Below are positions 1 to 13,089 of a DNA stretch of 64,000 nucleotides, piece after piece; within the stretch, counting starts at the first letter, position 1; each line of letters opens with the position of its first letter. A program made the position numbers and the translations under genes. Under the pieces are notes generated by a model. That model saw only the letters and a list, made by a program, of their open reading frames with translations, had not been told where the DNA came from and ran no database searches. This DNA comes from Setaria digitata (taxonomy: Eukaryota; Nematoda; Chromadorea; Rhabditida; Setariidae). The DNA lies in contig RCAB01000155.1 of assembly GCA_003640385.1 (NCBI GenBank), positions 65,595 through 129,594 of the forward strand, written 5' to 3'.

Positions 1-377
1 TATCTATATTGTGATGAAGGATAATTTAATGCATTTTGATATTACTTGCAATGTGATAAAACTTGGGGGATTCTATTTCTGAAGTATTAATTAGGGAATT
101 TAATAAAATTTCATAACTGAGGAATAAGATTTGAAATTAAGGAAGTAGGGAATTACTATTAGTAGCGAAGAATATATGAAATAGTTCGAATTGTTGCCCA
201 GGAATAGATAGATTAAGCTAAATGATTGATTCCTGGTTTCGCGAATATCCTTTGCACTATAGGCATGGCGTATGGATTAGTCTGCGAAACGGTTCCGTGT
301 TTGGGATCATTTTGCTAATTGAATAGTTTCACCATTTAAATTCTGCGTACAAAAGCTATTATCCGCTTAATTTTGAG

Positions 378-1080
378 ATAGTGGAGGATCTACAGACACG
401 TGATACAAATGAGGGTGACAGTGTCCATGTGATCAATATTGATATACAAGATAATCATGAAGAAGCTACCATAGGAGCTTTATTTGTTTGCGATTTGTGT
501 GCAAAGGTTTGTTTTTATTAGCTTTTCCTAATGGTTGGAGCTATTATGATGAAGGATACCAACCACTGCTTGATGTTTGGGTCCGACTCATCTCTGAATG
601 AGTTGATATAGCCGTATTCTTGTTCTTAAAAATTTTTTCATTCAACAGTGAGACGTATGGAGATAATTTCAAAAGCAGTCAATTATTATAAAGTTGAGAA
701 GACTATGAAAAAGGCTTTTGCCAATATGGCAGATTAAGTTTCCATAGAGGAAGGTTGGCTTCTCTTACTTCGAGAAAATTTTTTATTTAATAATTTGACC
801 ACAGTCTTATTGTTCTTTTTATTAATTATTATGATAAGTGCAAAGAGCTGAGCTGAGTTAGATTTGGATGGTATAACCCTCAACATATTTTTGTTCTTGG
901 CTACAGGCACTTCAGACCCTCTAACAACGAAGAGTTTCTGAAATATTTGTGTTAATTCTACATATTCCATTTCAGTTAGAGGCTTGTGAAGATTTGGATA
1001 ATGAAATTGATGAAGTGTTAACAGAATTTGAACAAAATAACACTCGGCGCAATATTTTGCATACAATTTGTTTTTATTAA
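378..1080 (+). CDS. Unrecognised gene, possible 3' coding exons (partial)
   Basis: Two open segments fit nematode splicing. The first spans about 378-506; it is open upstream to 327, with a TAG at 324-326. It encodes an acidic stretch containing EDLQTRDTNEG, NIDIQDNHEE and the end FVCDLCAK. It closes at a good donor (AAG then GTTTGT at 507). The second runs 976-1080, follows a good acceptor (CATTTCAG), is in the same phase, and encodes LEACEDLDNEIDEVL, then NNTRRNILHTICFY and a TAA stop. The 5' end of the first exon is uncertain; a possible acceptor is TTTTGAG ending at 377. Further protein-like reading occurs at 222-323, in the same frame but closed by the TAG, so this could be a decayed gene. 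The region almost lacks the long A/T runs of the next 11 kb, which supports a genic origin. I do not recognise the family. Confidence 0.35.
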
Positions 1081-3852
1081 GGAATGGTGATATGGCTTGT
1101 TATTGATTACATTCAATGCTTGGTGTGTAAAATTCTGTTCTGTTTATTCATTCTGAACGTATGAACATAAATATTTCCTGTATGAATAGGATCCTTAGTA
1201 AGTATAATAGGACATTTAAAGAATAACTTTCCGTACTTGCAAAACTGTAAAGTTGGTATTTTGGAAGGATGAGGAAGCGAAGAAATGGCGATGTTTGAGA
1301 TAGTAAAAAAAAGCAGCATACTTCGTTACACCGTTTTAGGTTTTTTTTCTTCATGTATTCATTTGTTAATCAGGTTAACAGCAGATTGATTAGCCTAATG
1401 TGACTAGGAATTTCTTACCATTTTCATTTTAAATATACCCTGATTCCGTAATTTCAATAAAATCGATAGAAAAATTTGACACTCAGTATCACATGTTATT
1501 TTTGTCATCTCTTTGTATAGTTTACCATTTGTTCTTCCTTGTTTCATTGTCATTATGCCATTTGTTTTGATATATTTTGTGAAGTTAATATGAAACGCAG
1601 AAGAACGAACATTTCGCCTATTTTTTTTGTATATGCTTGGTACTGTATTAATGTTTTTTTCATTCTTTATTTCTTTTTTTTTTTGCTTTGATTTATTTCT
1701 CCTTAAACATTTATTTATCACACCATATTTTCTCTTATTCTTTGCTATGAAAATTACTCAATTCTTTGGTGCTCAAAAGGAAGCGAAAAATTTATTTCAT
1801 ATCATTCATGATGATTTCTTGTTTCCTGATTGCAAAATTGCAAAAAAAAAAAAAAAAAGCATACCTTATCGTCACCACTGACATTCCCATCATAACTACT
1901 GGCCTGATGATAGTGATATTGGAATCGTTCGAGTGTAAAATCTCATTTGTCCTTTTTTTTTTTCTCGAACATTTTTCGCATGCGCTAAAATTTAAATCAT
2001 CTGTGATCTAGGTTTTCTTTTTTTTTTTTTGTTTCACATTCAGGAACAATGAATTACACTATTATGATATTGACGATGAAAATCTGCAAAAGATTTAGGA
2101 AGCATCTTAACATGGTATTTGTAAATGATTTTTTTAAAAAATGACTTATTAGCTTTTTGTGATTTGCATTACTGTAGTATTTTTTTATCAGTAGCAGGCT
2201 TTTCCGCGGTAAATGTTTATCATCAGGCTGCAGTGTGATCGGCTGAGGGGAGAGTGCAGGAGAAGTTTTAATGAATGCAATTTTTCAAATAGAAAGAAAA
2301 AAAAAAAAATAAGAATAAAAAATTCTGCTCAAGTGGAAATAATCCATTTTACAAAGAAAAATGTGAATCAATAGTGATTTGATTCTACGACAAAAAAAAA
2401 AGATGGCATTAAAATAGGAAAATTTTCTTTTCTTTCTTTGTTTTCTCCAAATTTCATTTCAATCAGAATTGTTTCCAACTAATATTTGCTGAAGAAAACA
2501 AAACATGTGCAAAAACTTGAGTCCAAAAAAAAAAATTTTCCAACATTTTGGTGCGAGTTAGTGGGTTGAAATTTTCAAATATTTATTGCTAATCAATGCG
2601 TGTAGCAAATTATCATCACCATGAACCACTGAAATCTGATAAGCGAACTTATCGGTTAAAGATATTCCAGATTTATTAGTTAATTCTCCTGATAATATCA
2701 TACTTTTTCTCTGCTTTGAATTAGAAATTTCAGTTAGTTTTGTATGGTTTTTATGAAAATGTTCAGTGTTTTCACCTATAAATCAAAAAAAGAAAAAAAA
2801 TGAAAAGTTATTTTCTTATTTTATAAAGTAGAACTGATACTTATGCTGAAATAAAGGAAGATTACGAAATTTCAATTTTGTTACCACAATGAAATGTTAT
2901 TTTTTATTTATTCATTCATTGTTCTTTTCTTTTCTTTCCTTTTTTTTTCTTTTTTTGAATAAAAAAAAAAAAGATATAAATAAAATTTATTTGAATTCTT
3001 TAGAATGCATTATAAGAATGAAATTATTAATGATATTAATCAACAATTTTTGTCAATATATTTCAATTTTAATGCAAAAAAAAAAAAAAATTACATATCA
3101 GTAAAGAATTTATACATTTCCAATTGCTTTTTTTCATTTTTTTTTTCTTTTCAATTACATGCTAACATTAACGCTTGCATTTTTAATTTCCTGAATGATC
3201 TGTTATAAATTGAAACAAATCTTATCAATAACAATTTTTAATTCGTAAAATCATAAAAAATTAAAATTACTGAAATAAAAACAGTATTATTAATATTTTT
3301 GTTACAGTATTATTATTATTGTCTATTATATTATTACAGCTACAGTTGCTAGTATGGTTGTGGTATAAATTTGTATGAAATGAAAGTTGATAGAATTAAA
3401 AGAGTATTTACTATCACTACTGCTACAGTATCATGCATATTTTATTACTGCATTTACAGTACTATAATTAATTATCATGTTAATACAGTTAAAATGTTTC
3501 ATTATGTTTACTTTTTTTCCCTCTCACTCTACAATTTACAAATAAATTAATTTATTGAAGGAAAAAAAAAAGTTGTATTTTTGAAGTTTTTATTTGTTTT
3601 CTAATGTTAAATTTTTGAAAAGCATTAATTTTTTTAATTGAAAAAATGCATTTTATCGTATGAAATTTTATTGTAATCTAATTTTTAGTATTTTTTTTTT
3701 TTTTAATTGGTGATATAATTGTTAATGAATCGAGTGAAAACTTTATCACTTAAATCATTTAATTTCTTCTAGAGAAAGCATAATTAATTTTTTTTTCTTC
3801 TCTTTTGCCTCTTTTCTCTCCTATTCACATCAAAAATGTCGCACTTCATAAT

Positions 3853-3975
3853 ATAAATTACGATTATGAATAGTAACTATCAGAATTATGATTATAAATA
3901 CGAGCTTTCGTAAATTACAATTACGAATATTAACCCTTATAAATTACGATTATGAATAGTAACTATCAGAATTAT
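3853..3975 (+). repeat. Direct repeat pair, 37-bp unit
   Basis: A 37-base unit starting ATAAATTACGATTATGAATA occurs at 3853-3889 and again at 3939-3975, apparently without mismatch. Between the copies lies a diverged relative (TAAATTACAATTACGAATAT). This looks like a decaying minisatellite of three units. Confidence 0.7.
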
Positions 3976-4303
3976 AAATACTATTCATTAAATTACAATC
4001 CATCACAAGTTAATGGGTCAGATTCAGGGGGAAAAAAAAAAGACCTTAATTAATTATTCACTGATTATGATCGTTTATTTTGTTTTTTCCTTTCCTCTTC
4101 AAGCATGCTTATTTTTGAGAACTCATTATGCTAATTAGTTATTAAAAAACTTGAAAATTACATTCCATCTATTGTCATATGCAAATTATTTTATTTTGTG
4201 AAAATTTATGAACTAGACGAGAAGTGACGTCAAAATAAGAAAAATAATAATTTTAAAATGGATGATACTTTGCATCTTTTCTTTCTCATATATTCTATTT
4301 ATC

Positions 4304-4347
4304 TGTCTCTCTCTCGCTCTCTCTCTCTCCCTCCCTCTCTCTCTCTG
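4304..4347 (+). repeat. TC microsatellite
   Basis: An impure (TC)n tract with a few G and C interruptions, ending in a short TG run. It has no gene context. Confidence 0.8.
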
Positions 4348-5127
4348 TGTATAATTATTGATAGCTCATTAATTAATCATTAAAATTGCTAACTTTTATA
4401 ATCTATTTCAAATTTATATTATGATAAAAATAGCTAGAAATAGAACTTTACTTAACTTTTTGCTCCTACCAATGTCGAATAATTACTGCTAATTGAAGAA
4501 CTTTTATTGCCATATACCAATGCGCTAAATATTTCCAATGTCTTTTTTTTTTTCGTCATTTTTTTTTTTTTTTTAATTAAAAAGCCTTTGAATTCATCTT
4601 TTTTTTTTGTCAATTAATTAGTAAATCATATAATTATTCGGTGTCTTCATTTTTTTTTTTTTTTTTTTATCGTTGTTAATAGAAAACTTCTTCCATTGTC
4701 AAACAGATTTGTGAACTGCTTTTCTATTAATTACTTAATTAGTGCATCATATAATTAGTAATAATTATCTCGATGTTTTTTTTTTGAGCTAAAATTGTCT
4801 TTAATTAAAATTTTCACGCTAAAATTATGCGTTATTTTTATAATTTAGGCTTTCTTAGATGAAAAAAAAAAAAACGAAAATTCATGGAATAAATTTATTT
4901 TTAAATATGTACATGTTTGGTGAAATATAATTTGGTATTTCTTTTCTTTTTAATTTACTATATTAATTATTATTTATTTCTTCTCAGACAAACATGTTAA
5001 TTTTTTTTAATTTAATTTATGCCTTCTCAAATATAATATGCTTTCTTTCCCAAAAATTTACACTTTGCCAAATATAATTAAATTCATTTGCTGCTTTCTT
5101 CAGTTTATTCACATTTTCCTGCTCTTT

Positions 5128-5160
<33 letters not shown>

Positions 5161-5227
5161 GCCAACTAAAAAACTATCACTTTTCTTTTCAGTTTAAAAT
5201 ATCAGTCAATTATGAAATAAAAGAAAC

Positions 5228-5283
5228 AAATATTAATAATAATAATAAATAAATAATAATAATAGTAACAATAATAATATTGT
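5228..5283 (+). repeat. AAT microsatellite
   Basis: Impure (AAT)n with AAAT and AAC interruptions, followed at once by a short GAA run (about 5286-5298). Confidence 0.75.
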
Positions 5284-6495
5284 AAGAAGAAGAAGAAGGA
5301 AAGGAGAAGAAAAATGTTAATAGAGTAGGAGGAAAGAAATTAAAAACTGAAATATACGGTAGGAATTGAAATTGATTTATGAGTTATTTGAGAGAATGCA
5401 ACAAAACTTCAAACAAATGTCTATTAAAAGCACAAATAATTTTTGTTATTACATTCAATTTTTAATGCAATTTATAAATGCATCGCATGTATCGGTTGAT
5501 GAGTTAATTTTTTTTTTTTTTTTGGCGTTGTTTAAAATTTCAAATTGATTTTTACATGTAAATTCATTAATGAAATTGTTTTTTTCTTTTTTTTTTTTTT
5601 TTTTTTTTTTCCTGTCCACACATCTATATGTATGTGTATGGTGAATTTTGTCAAAATTTTAGCAGAGAAAATTTTTAAAAAAAGAATTAAAATTTAAACT
5701 TTCAAATTATTTAACTAACAAAAATAAATAACATTTTAATAGCTATGTTCTATATTAATTGATTTTCCGCTAATCCATTCCTAATTCTCCTAATTATTAG
5801 CATTCTTTTTTCCGTTTCCTGTTATCAACAATTAGAAATTTAATAATTACATCAATGATTCGAAAAAAAAAAAAAAAAAAAGTGCCTGAAGCGAAATTAA
5901 AATTAAATGATGTATTTGATTAAATTGTTGTTGCAAAAATTTTTTTTTTGCTGTTATTTTTATTTTTATTTTCATTAATTTTTTTTTTTTTGTTTCATTT
6001 TTTATTTTTTAATTTCGTTTTGTTTTGTTTTTTTCATTATTTGATAATTACATATTCTTTCCTTATGATGAGCATTATTATTCTTGCTATTTTGCAATAT
6101 CATATGGATTTTTTTTGAAAATTCATTGAAAACTTTTTACTGCACAAATGTAAAATTATTTTAAATAACATTGTAAAAGTTGTCGGACATTTTCTTTTTT
6201 ATTTTTTAAATCCTTTTGCAATTTTTTTTTTTTTTTTTTTAAATTACTTTTCTCATAACGTAACTTGATATAATCAATTCGATATCTCTAGTCGTAGCTT
6301 TACTTATCTGATGTAATCAAATCGAACTATCTAATCACAACTTTAAGTTTAAGTATAACAAAAAAAAAAAAAAAAAAAACCAAAGCAAAAAACAAAACAA
6401 AAAAAAAAAAAGGCACTATATAAATTATTATTTCCAATTTATCAAACCACGCCAGTGAATTATATGTTTTTTTTTTTTTTTTTTTTTTNNNNNNN

Positions 6496-6526
<31 letters not shown>

Positions 6527-9401
6527 TAAAAAAAAAAAGGAAAAAACTGAAAGAAAAAAACTTAACCATTTCATTAGAATCTTAAATCATTCCTGCAAAT
6601 TGGCTTGGTTTTTCCATTTTATTTTACATATTATTCATTGAAAATGAAAAATTTATCTTCTCTTATTCGTTTTATACTGGAATTTTATACAATTTCCAAT
6701 TAAGCGAAGCTTTATTAAAATTCAATTAATGGAGAAAAAAAAAAAAAAAAAAAAAATTTCTGAAACACTTCTGGCATTTTTGATTTCCTCTCAGTGCATT
6801 TTGTTTAAGCAAGTAATTATAAATGCTTAGTGAGATTGAATTTAATTATTTGGAATTCTAAACATGTGAAGAAAAATAGATGATGTAGCTAGCGAAAATA
6901 AGCATTATTTTAGGGCACTCATTCATGCAAATCTAATTTTATCTTTAATTGTAGCTTTTTAAAAAATTTTAATAAAATTAAATTTAAAGAAATAAATGTT
7001 TTTTTTTTTTTTTCATTTCTAAACTTTCATCATTCATCATCACTTATACATTAATGAATTGTAAATTTACAAACAAATTTTAGATAGCACTATTGATATA
7101 ACATGATATGATATGATATAAAATAATATAATAGCGTTCGTAAGTTTAATGTATTTTCCATTCAGCAAACAAAATATATTTTTTACACACGTCCACGTGA
7201 ACGTTTATGAATAATGCGTCAAAATAGACGTAAAATTTGAAAAAGAGGAAATTTCGATTATTAGTCAGCTTGGAGCATAGCTTCACGCATCTTTCACATG
7301 TGAAACGATTAAAAATTCATCCTAAATTTTTTATTTTATTCTTTTAATTTCTGTTCTTGCCTTTTTTATCGTCGCAAAAATTAATTTTCACATTTATCAT
7401 TGTGGAAGAATTTTTTTTTTTTTGGAAGAGAAATAAAACGGAAAATGATTAGTTTCATTGATATTTATAAATATTTGTTTACAAAATATTATTCGATTCA
7501 TTTTACATTCTTCAAATTTATTTTAATTTTTAAAATTTTTTTCCTTTTTTTTTCTTTTTTTTTTTGGATGAATTGATAAAAAAGTCTGAAATATTTTGGA
7601 GAGCTAAAAAATCATTTTCATTAGCTTTTCGGATTTTCTTTTCTGCTCGAGAATCACTGTCAAAAAAAAAAAAAAAAAAAAAAAAATTGCTTTGTATTGC
7701 AAATTGTAATCAAATCTTTTTGGGTTTACTTCTGAAGTCTAAATTTTAATTAATGATCAAATATAAAAATTTTTTACTTTTAGTTGCAAAATTTTTAATT
7801 GATAAAAATAATTCAGCGCCTTCTTTCAAGTTTCTCGCATTGCCATAAAGATAATTTAGTGTCTTCTTTCAAGTTTCTCGAATTTCTCAAATTGAAATGT
7901 TTAAATTTCAGTATTTAACATTCTCCTTCATCACATACATTCCTATTCAAATTTAATGCTTTTATCATGTGATGAACTTTTTAATGTAATATTTTCATGT
8001 TTAATTATTATTTTTTTCAAAATGAAACTTTACTAATCATATATGATTTTCATATTCATAGTAAAAATTATAAATCCTAAATTTTTGATAACATTTTTTG
8101 CTATTTGCTCCATATTCATATAATGAAAATTATAATTAATGAATAATTTTTAGGCAAATTTTAATTTTATCCAGCAATTATTATATAAAATAAAAGTGGA
8201 ATGATTCTTTATAAATCAATTAATTTAATAACATATTCAAAGTATGGCCGGTTTAGTTTTTGCACAATTTTCTTTCAAACAATTACTCATTGAATTTGTT
8301 CCGATATAGCATCTTCTCATTTATTAAAATTGATTCATTTAATTAGCTAATAATTGATTGTTTGTTAATTAGCTGTTAAACAATTATGCATAAGCATGTT
8401 TATGACGCATCTAGTCAATTTTTCATTCTTTCAATTAGAGTTGAAATTTGCTTCCATTAATTCTCTCTCTTTTATCATTCCATTTTAACTTTTTCTTTTC
8501 CTCATTAAAAAATAAAAAAAAAAAAAAAGAATTAAATTAATCAAACTCTTTTTTTTTTTATTTTGATTTTTTAGTTGATTTTAATAAATTTGTAACAAAC
8601 TTCCCGACACTTTCCTCAAATTCAATGAATATTGTTCTCATTTTAGAAACATTATTAATACTCCGACTATAATTACTTGTTTCCGAGAGTTTCTCTTTCT
8701 CTTTCTCTTTTTGGGAAATGGAATTTTACCATCACTCTTGAAAATTCCATTAGCTTCTCTCTCTTTCTCCCTCTCTCTCTCTCTCTCTCCATTTTTTTTT
8801 TCTCCTCAAGACTCCATCTATTTGTATCTCGAGATTATTCAATTCTTCAGTCAATGCTTACTGCATCTGTGTGTTGTTTAGCCGTTACTGAATGAGGCGC
8901 CCGTTAAGTTTGTTGTTTTAATTTTTTTCTTTCTATTTTTTTTTTTTTTTTTTTGTTTTGTTTTAAATGTTAGTAGCAAATCTATCAGCTCATTGATCAT
9001 TTTCATCCAATTGGATTGTTTGATCTTTCGCTTTTCAACTCCTCAAAATTTATCATTTAATCAATTTAACGGATGAATTTGCTTGAAAGAATTAAATTGA
9101 AAATTTTCTTTTACTTTATCAACAACAACAATAGCATCATTATCATCATCAATCAATCAATCAATCAATCATCATCATCATCATCATCGTCATATCACAT
9201 TATCAACATGATCATTATCAACGAAGTTATTTGGAAGAACTTTGATTCGTTAAAAAGTTATAAATTATTGTCATCCATTATTTTTTTTTTTTTTTTTCAA
9301 ATTTCTCTCGCTTTTTTTTTTCCATCTCTTTCGTTCATTGCTTTCATTCTCGTTTAAAATTTCATAATAATTCAAAATTCTTAACAGATCAAAAATTTGC
9401 A

Positions 9402-9432
<31 letters not shown>

Positions 9433-10398
9433 AAAATTTTTAATTAAGTTTTGTTGGATTTGAATTTTTGTACGAAATAATTAATGAATTTAATAAACTT
9501 TTCTCACTTCTGAAACACTTTTCATTCCAATCCTTTGCTCTCTGTTTATTGTTGTTTAAGAGAAAATATCCAATTTTTTTTTTTTTTTTTTTTCTCCTCA
9601 CAAATCATGTTTTGCTTTGTGTTTTTTTTTTTTTTTCTTATAAATTAGTCAAAATTTCTATTTTCATTTACAAACAATTTTTGTTTCATTAGCTGATAAT
9701 TTAATTCCGTTATCAAAAAAAATTTTTCACTTTTTTTTTTTTTTTTTTCATATTTATTGATGTGAATTTTTTTCCATTATGAAAGAAAAAAAGAAAAAAA
9801 AAAACTTTTCACTTCCTAATCTAAAATTGTCGTACTTTCAAATTTCAAAATTTTCTTCAACCTATTAAACTGTGATTTAAAATTCACTTCAAATCATTTC
9901 CCCATTTTAGCATTTTCCAAGTTCCATAGCTACTCACACCTATCCATTCTAAATCTAAATTCAATTATTTCTTCTACATTCACTGCTCATTTCAATTACC
10001 TTTCTTTCCATCATTTCATTCATTCGGAAAATTTCCTCATTTCCATACGCTGATTTATAATCAATCCACAGTGCTGAAAGTCATCCTTTAATTCATTTTT
10101 TTTTTTTTTCGCTTCATCAATATTCAATACTGATTAAATTGATCTAATTCACTTGCTCAGTTACTTTATATTACTTGTTTTTTTTTTTTAATTTCCAATC
10201 TATTTACTTAATTATTATTATTTTTCTTTTTTTTTTTTTTTTTTTGCATTTTCCAATTTATTTTTACTTAAAAATTACCATCCATTATTATCAAATTTAA
10301 TCTATTTTATTATGATGCAAATTTTGAAAATTTGATAAATTAAAATTGAAAGTATTTTCAAACTTCTACGCGTGAGTTTGTGTGTGTATATATGTTGT

Positions 10399-10432
<34 letters not shown>

Positions 10433-13080
10433 TTCTATTTCTTTCCTAATAATTTAGTAAATTTTTTTAATTAGTTTTATAAATAATATATTTGCCAGAA
10501 AAATTTTTAAAAAAATCACTCATCAAATTTATATGGAAAGATTTATTAATTGATGGAATTATATTTTTGACAATTCATTTCAGTAATAATTGCTTAATAT
10601 TTCAATTATTAATTTTTGTAAAATCTTTTGCTTCCAATTCTGATCAATTAACGATGAAGATGTTACTATTTCAATTACACTAATTTGTATCACACGTTTA
10701 CTATTTAAGATGAGAATTGCCACTCAATTTAATAATATAATTAATTTTATTTCTTGTTCACAAATTATCCGAGTACTTTTTATCTATCAGATTCATTAAT
10801 TTCATTAATTTTTATTAATTCTTTTAAAGATGAATTTTAAATTTAATCGTCTTCTTTTTTTTTTTTTTTTATAAAGCTACTTTTTCAATTATCTGTTAGC
10901 ATCTTTATAAACTCTAAATAACAAGTAGATTCATCCGATGCTCTTAAAAAAAAAAAAACAAAAAAAAAAAAAAAAAAGAAAAAAAGAAATAATCAAATGA
11001 TGCTTTTGATTGGAACTAAACAGATCCATTAATCTATTAAAAGATTATCACTTTATCATGCTCCGTACTTAACTTTCCTATCAATCGACTGTACTTTTCA
11101 ATGATAGCAAAAAAAAAAAAAAAAAGAAAAGAAAAAGAAAATAAAGATTAAAATTTCTCTAGTCAACAACACTTTGTGTAATTGAAACTTAACTGCTGTT
11201 TGATGTCGGATAGAACAAATGAACAAAATTATAGGAAAAAAAAAAAAAAAAAAAAAAGGAAACTTTAACAAACAGTTTGAATGATACCACAAAACATTTT
11301 CTTTCTTTCTTTTCACTCTGTTGAAAAATGAGAAATTTTCTGCAATTATCTTAAAATAATATATCTTTCCTTTCCGCTCTTTTTCTTTCTTTTTTTTTTT
11401 TTTTTTTTTTTGGCTTTTTTCTTTTTGGCTATTTTTTTTTTTTTTCTTTCTTTTTCTATGATGAAGGAAAAATGAAATGGAAAAAAGTGAAAATTGGAGA
11501 AAAAAAAAAAAAAAAAAGAAAAAAAACTTGTAGAAATATACGTGAAAGACTTTTAGAAAAAGTGCAAATATCAAATATAATTTTTTTTTTTTCTCTCTAT
11601 CTCCAAAGGATTTCATTTTTACTCGCTTATCTTCCTAAAATTTTCGAACATTTTGTTCAATAATTTTACTTCACTTCCTTCAATGGTTATCAGTAAATTA
11701 GCAGGCTGATAATTGCATACTGATAATTTTCTTGCTCTTTTATTTCTCAATTTTAACTTAATTTTAAACTTTTCTCATTTTGCATTCATTTATAAATGCT
11801 CAAAACTATCAATAAGAGATATTAGCTTAATTAACAAAATTTCTAGCAAAGAAAGGACTATTGATACAGTAATTTTCGGTTTTTTTTTTTTTTCATTTCT
11901 TGCCTTATAGAGAACAATTTATGCAGTAATTATATAATGATATGAGCTAATAATTCAGTGGTTGATGGTATTTCATTTATCAAATAGTATTTAAGACATT
12001 TTTGATTTTCACTTTCTCTTTTTTCTTTTTTTTCCGAAACATTCTACAATTTATTCATTTAAAAATTTCAATTTTTTCTTCAGTTCAAATTTTCTTTTCA
12101 TTGCAGACAAAATTTTTCTTCATTAAATAGATGATAATTATTAGCATATGAATTTAAATTGATTTCATTGATAGAATGATCATTTTTTCACTCATTACAA
12201 AAAAAAAAAAAAATTTTCCGCTCAACTCATATCATTTAAAATAAATAATTTTTGTTAAATAATACTATCGCTATGCAACATAAAAGACGCATTCGATGAT
12301 CAATTTTCCAATTAGTAAATAAATCTAACTAGCAAAAACTCTTTTCCGGATATATTCCTCATCAAAGATCATTTTTTTTTTTCCTCTCACTTTTTCCATT
12401 CCGATAATTTATTTTACTTTCTAAATTAATGAAAAGAAATTTTTGAAATCTAAAAAAAAAAAAAAATGAGACTTTACGCTTTTCAAAATTTTCGACTTTT
12501 AATATAATTTTTATTTTTTGTTCAAAAAAAAAAAAAAGGAAAGAAAAGATTACAATGCAATAATTTCGTCTGGATGAAAGAGGAAAAAAATTGATCATTG
12601 ATGAAGAATTTGTTCAAAAAAGTTTTGATTTTAATTTTGCAAGAACAAAATTTGTGCAATATATTTGTCCTTTTTTTTTTTTTATCTCTTGGAAAAAATG
12701 TTTCAAATTTTCTCGGTGAATATTTGCAATTTTTAAAAATAGCAAAAATTGTGCTAAAAAGGTTAAAAAACTTTGAAACAAATGAAATTTTCTGTTTTAG
12801 ATATTGCTTTTCTTTCTATTAATTTAAACTAAAATCCACTAAAATCTTCAAATCTTTTTCGCATTATTCCAAACTTTTCAGGTAAACTATAACAAAAGAA
12901 AAAAAAAAAAAAAAATCACAATTCATTCATTCGTACTATTTCGTTTTCTAGCATATTTCATGCAAATTTCATCCAGTACAAAATAATGCTTTTTTCCATC
13001 AAATAAATATTTTCCATCAAATAAATTCAAATCACTCTCTTTTTTCTTTTCGATTACAAATAATTTCTTATTTTAATTAT

Positions 13081-13089
13081 AGATTACAA
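13081..13089 (+). promoter_or_regulatory. Probable trans-splice (or 5' UTR) acceptor of the synthase gene
   Basis: TTTTAATTATAG ends at 13082, seven bases before the chosen ATG at 13090. A T-rich AG acceptor this close to a start codon is typical of nematode spliced-leader addition. An upstream non-coding exon spliced to the same site would look identical. Confidence 0.5.

Larger units (their letters stand above)
1081..13089. other. A/T-rich intergenic region
   Basis: This 12-kb stretch is non-coding as far as I can see. It is dominated by poly-T and poly-A runs of 8-35 bases, short ATT/AAT and TC microsatellites, and ATTA/TAAT-rich filler. A 7-base N gap lies at 6489-6495 inside a poly-T run. 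The open frames here are short, encode Lys/Phe/Ile homopolymers and lack splice context. No tRNA-like or transposase-like signature was seen. Confidence 0.7.

Noticed and set aside
734..1066. A 110-codon minus-strand open frame
   Set aside because: It runs antisense to the better-supported plus-strand exon at 976-1080 and across its intron, and its product is A/T-driven with Lys/Ile/Asn runs.
11098..11616. A 172-codon minus-strand open frame
   Set aside because: It consists of Phe and Lys homopolymers from poly-A/poly-T runs, without motifs or splice signals.
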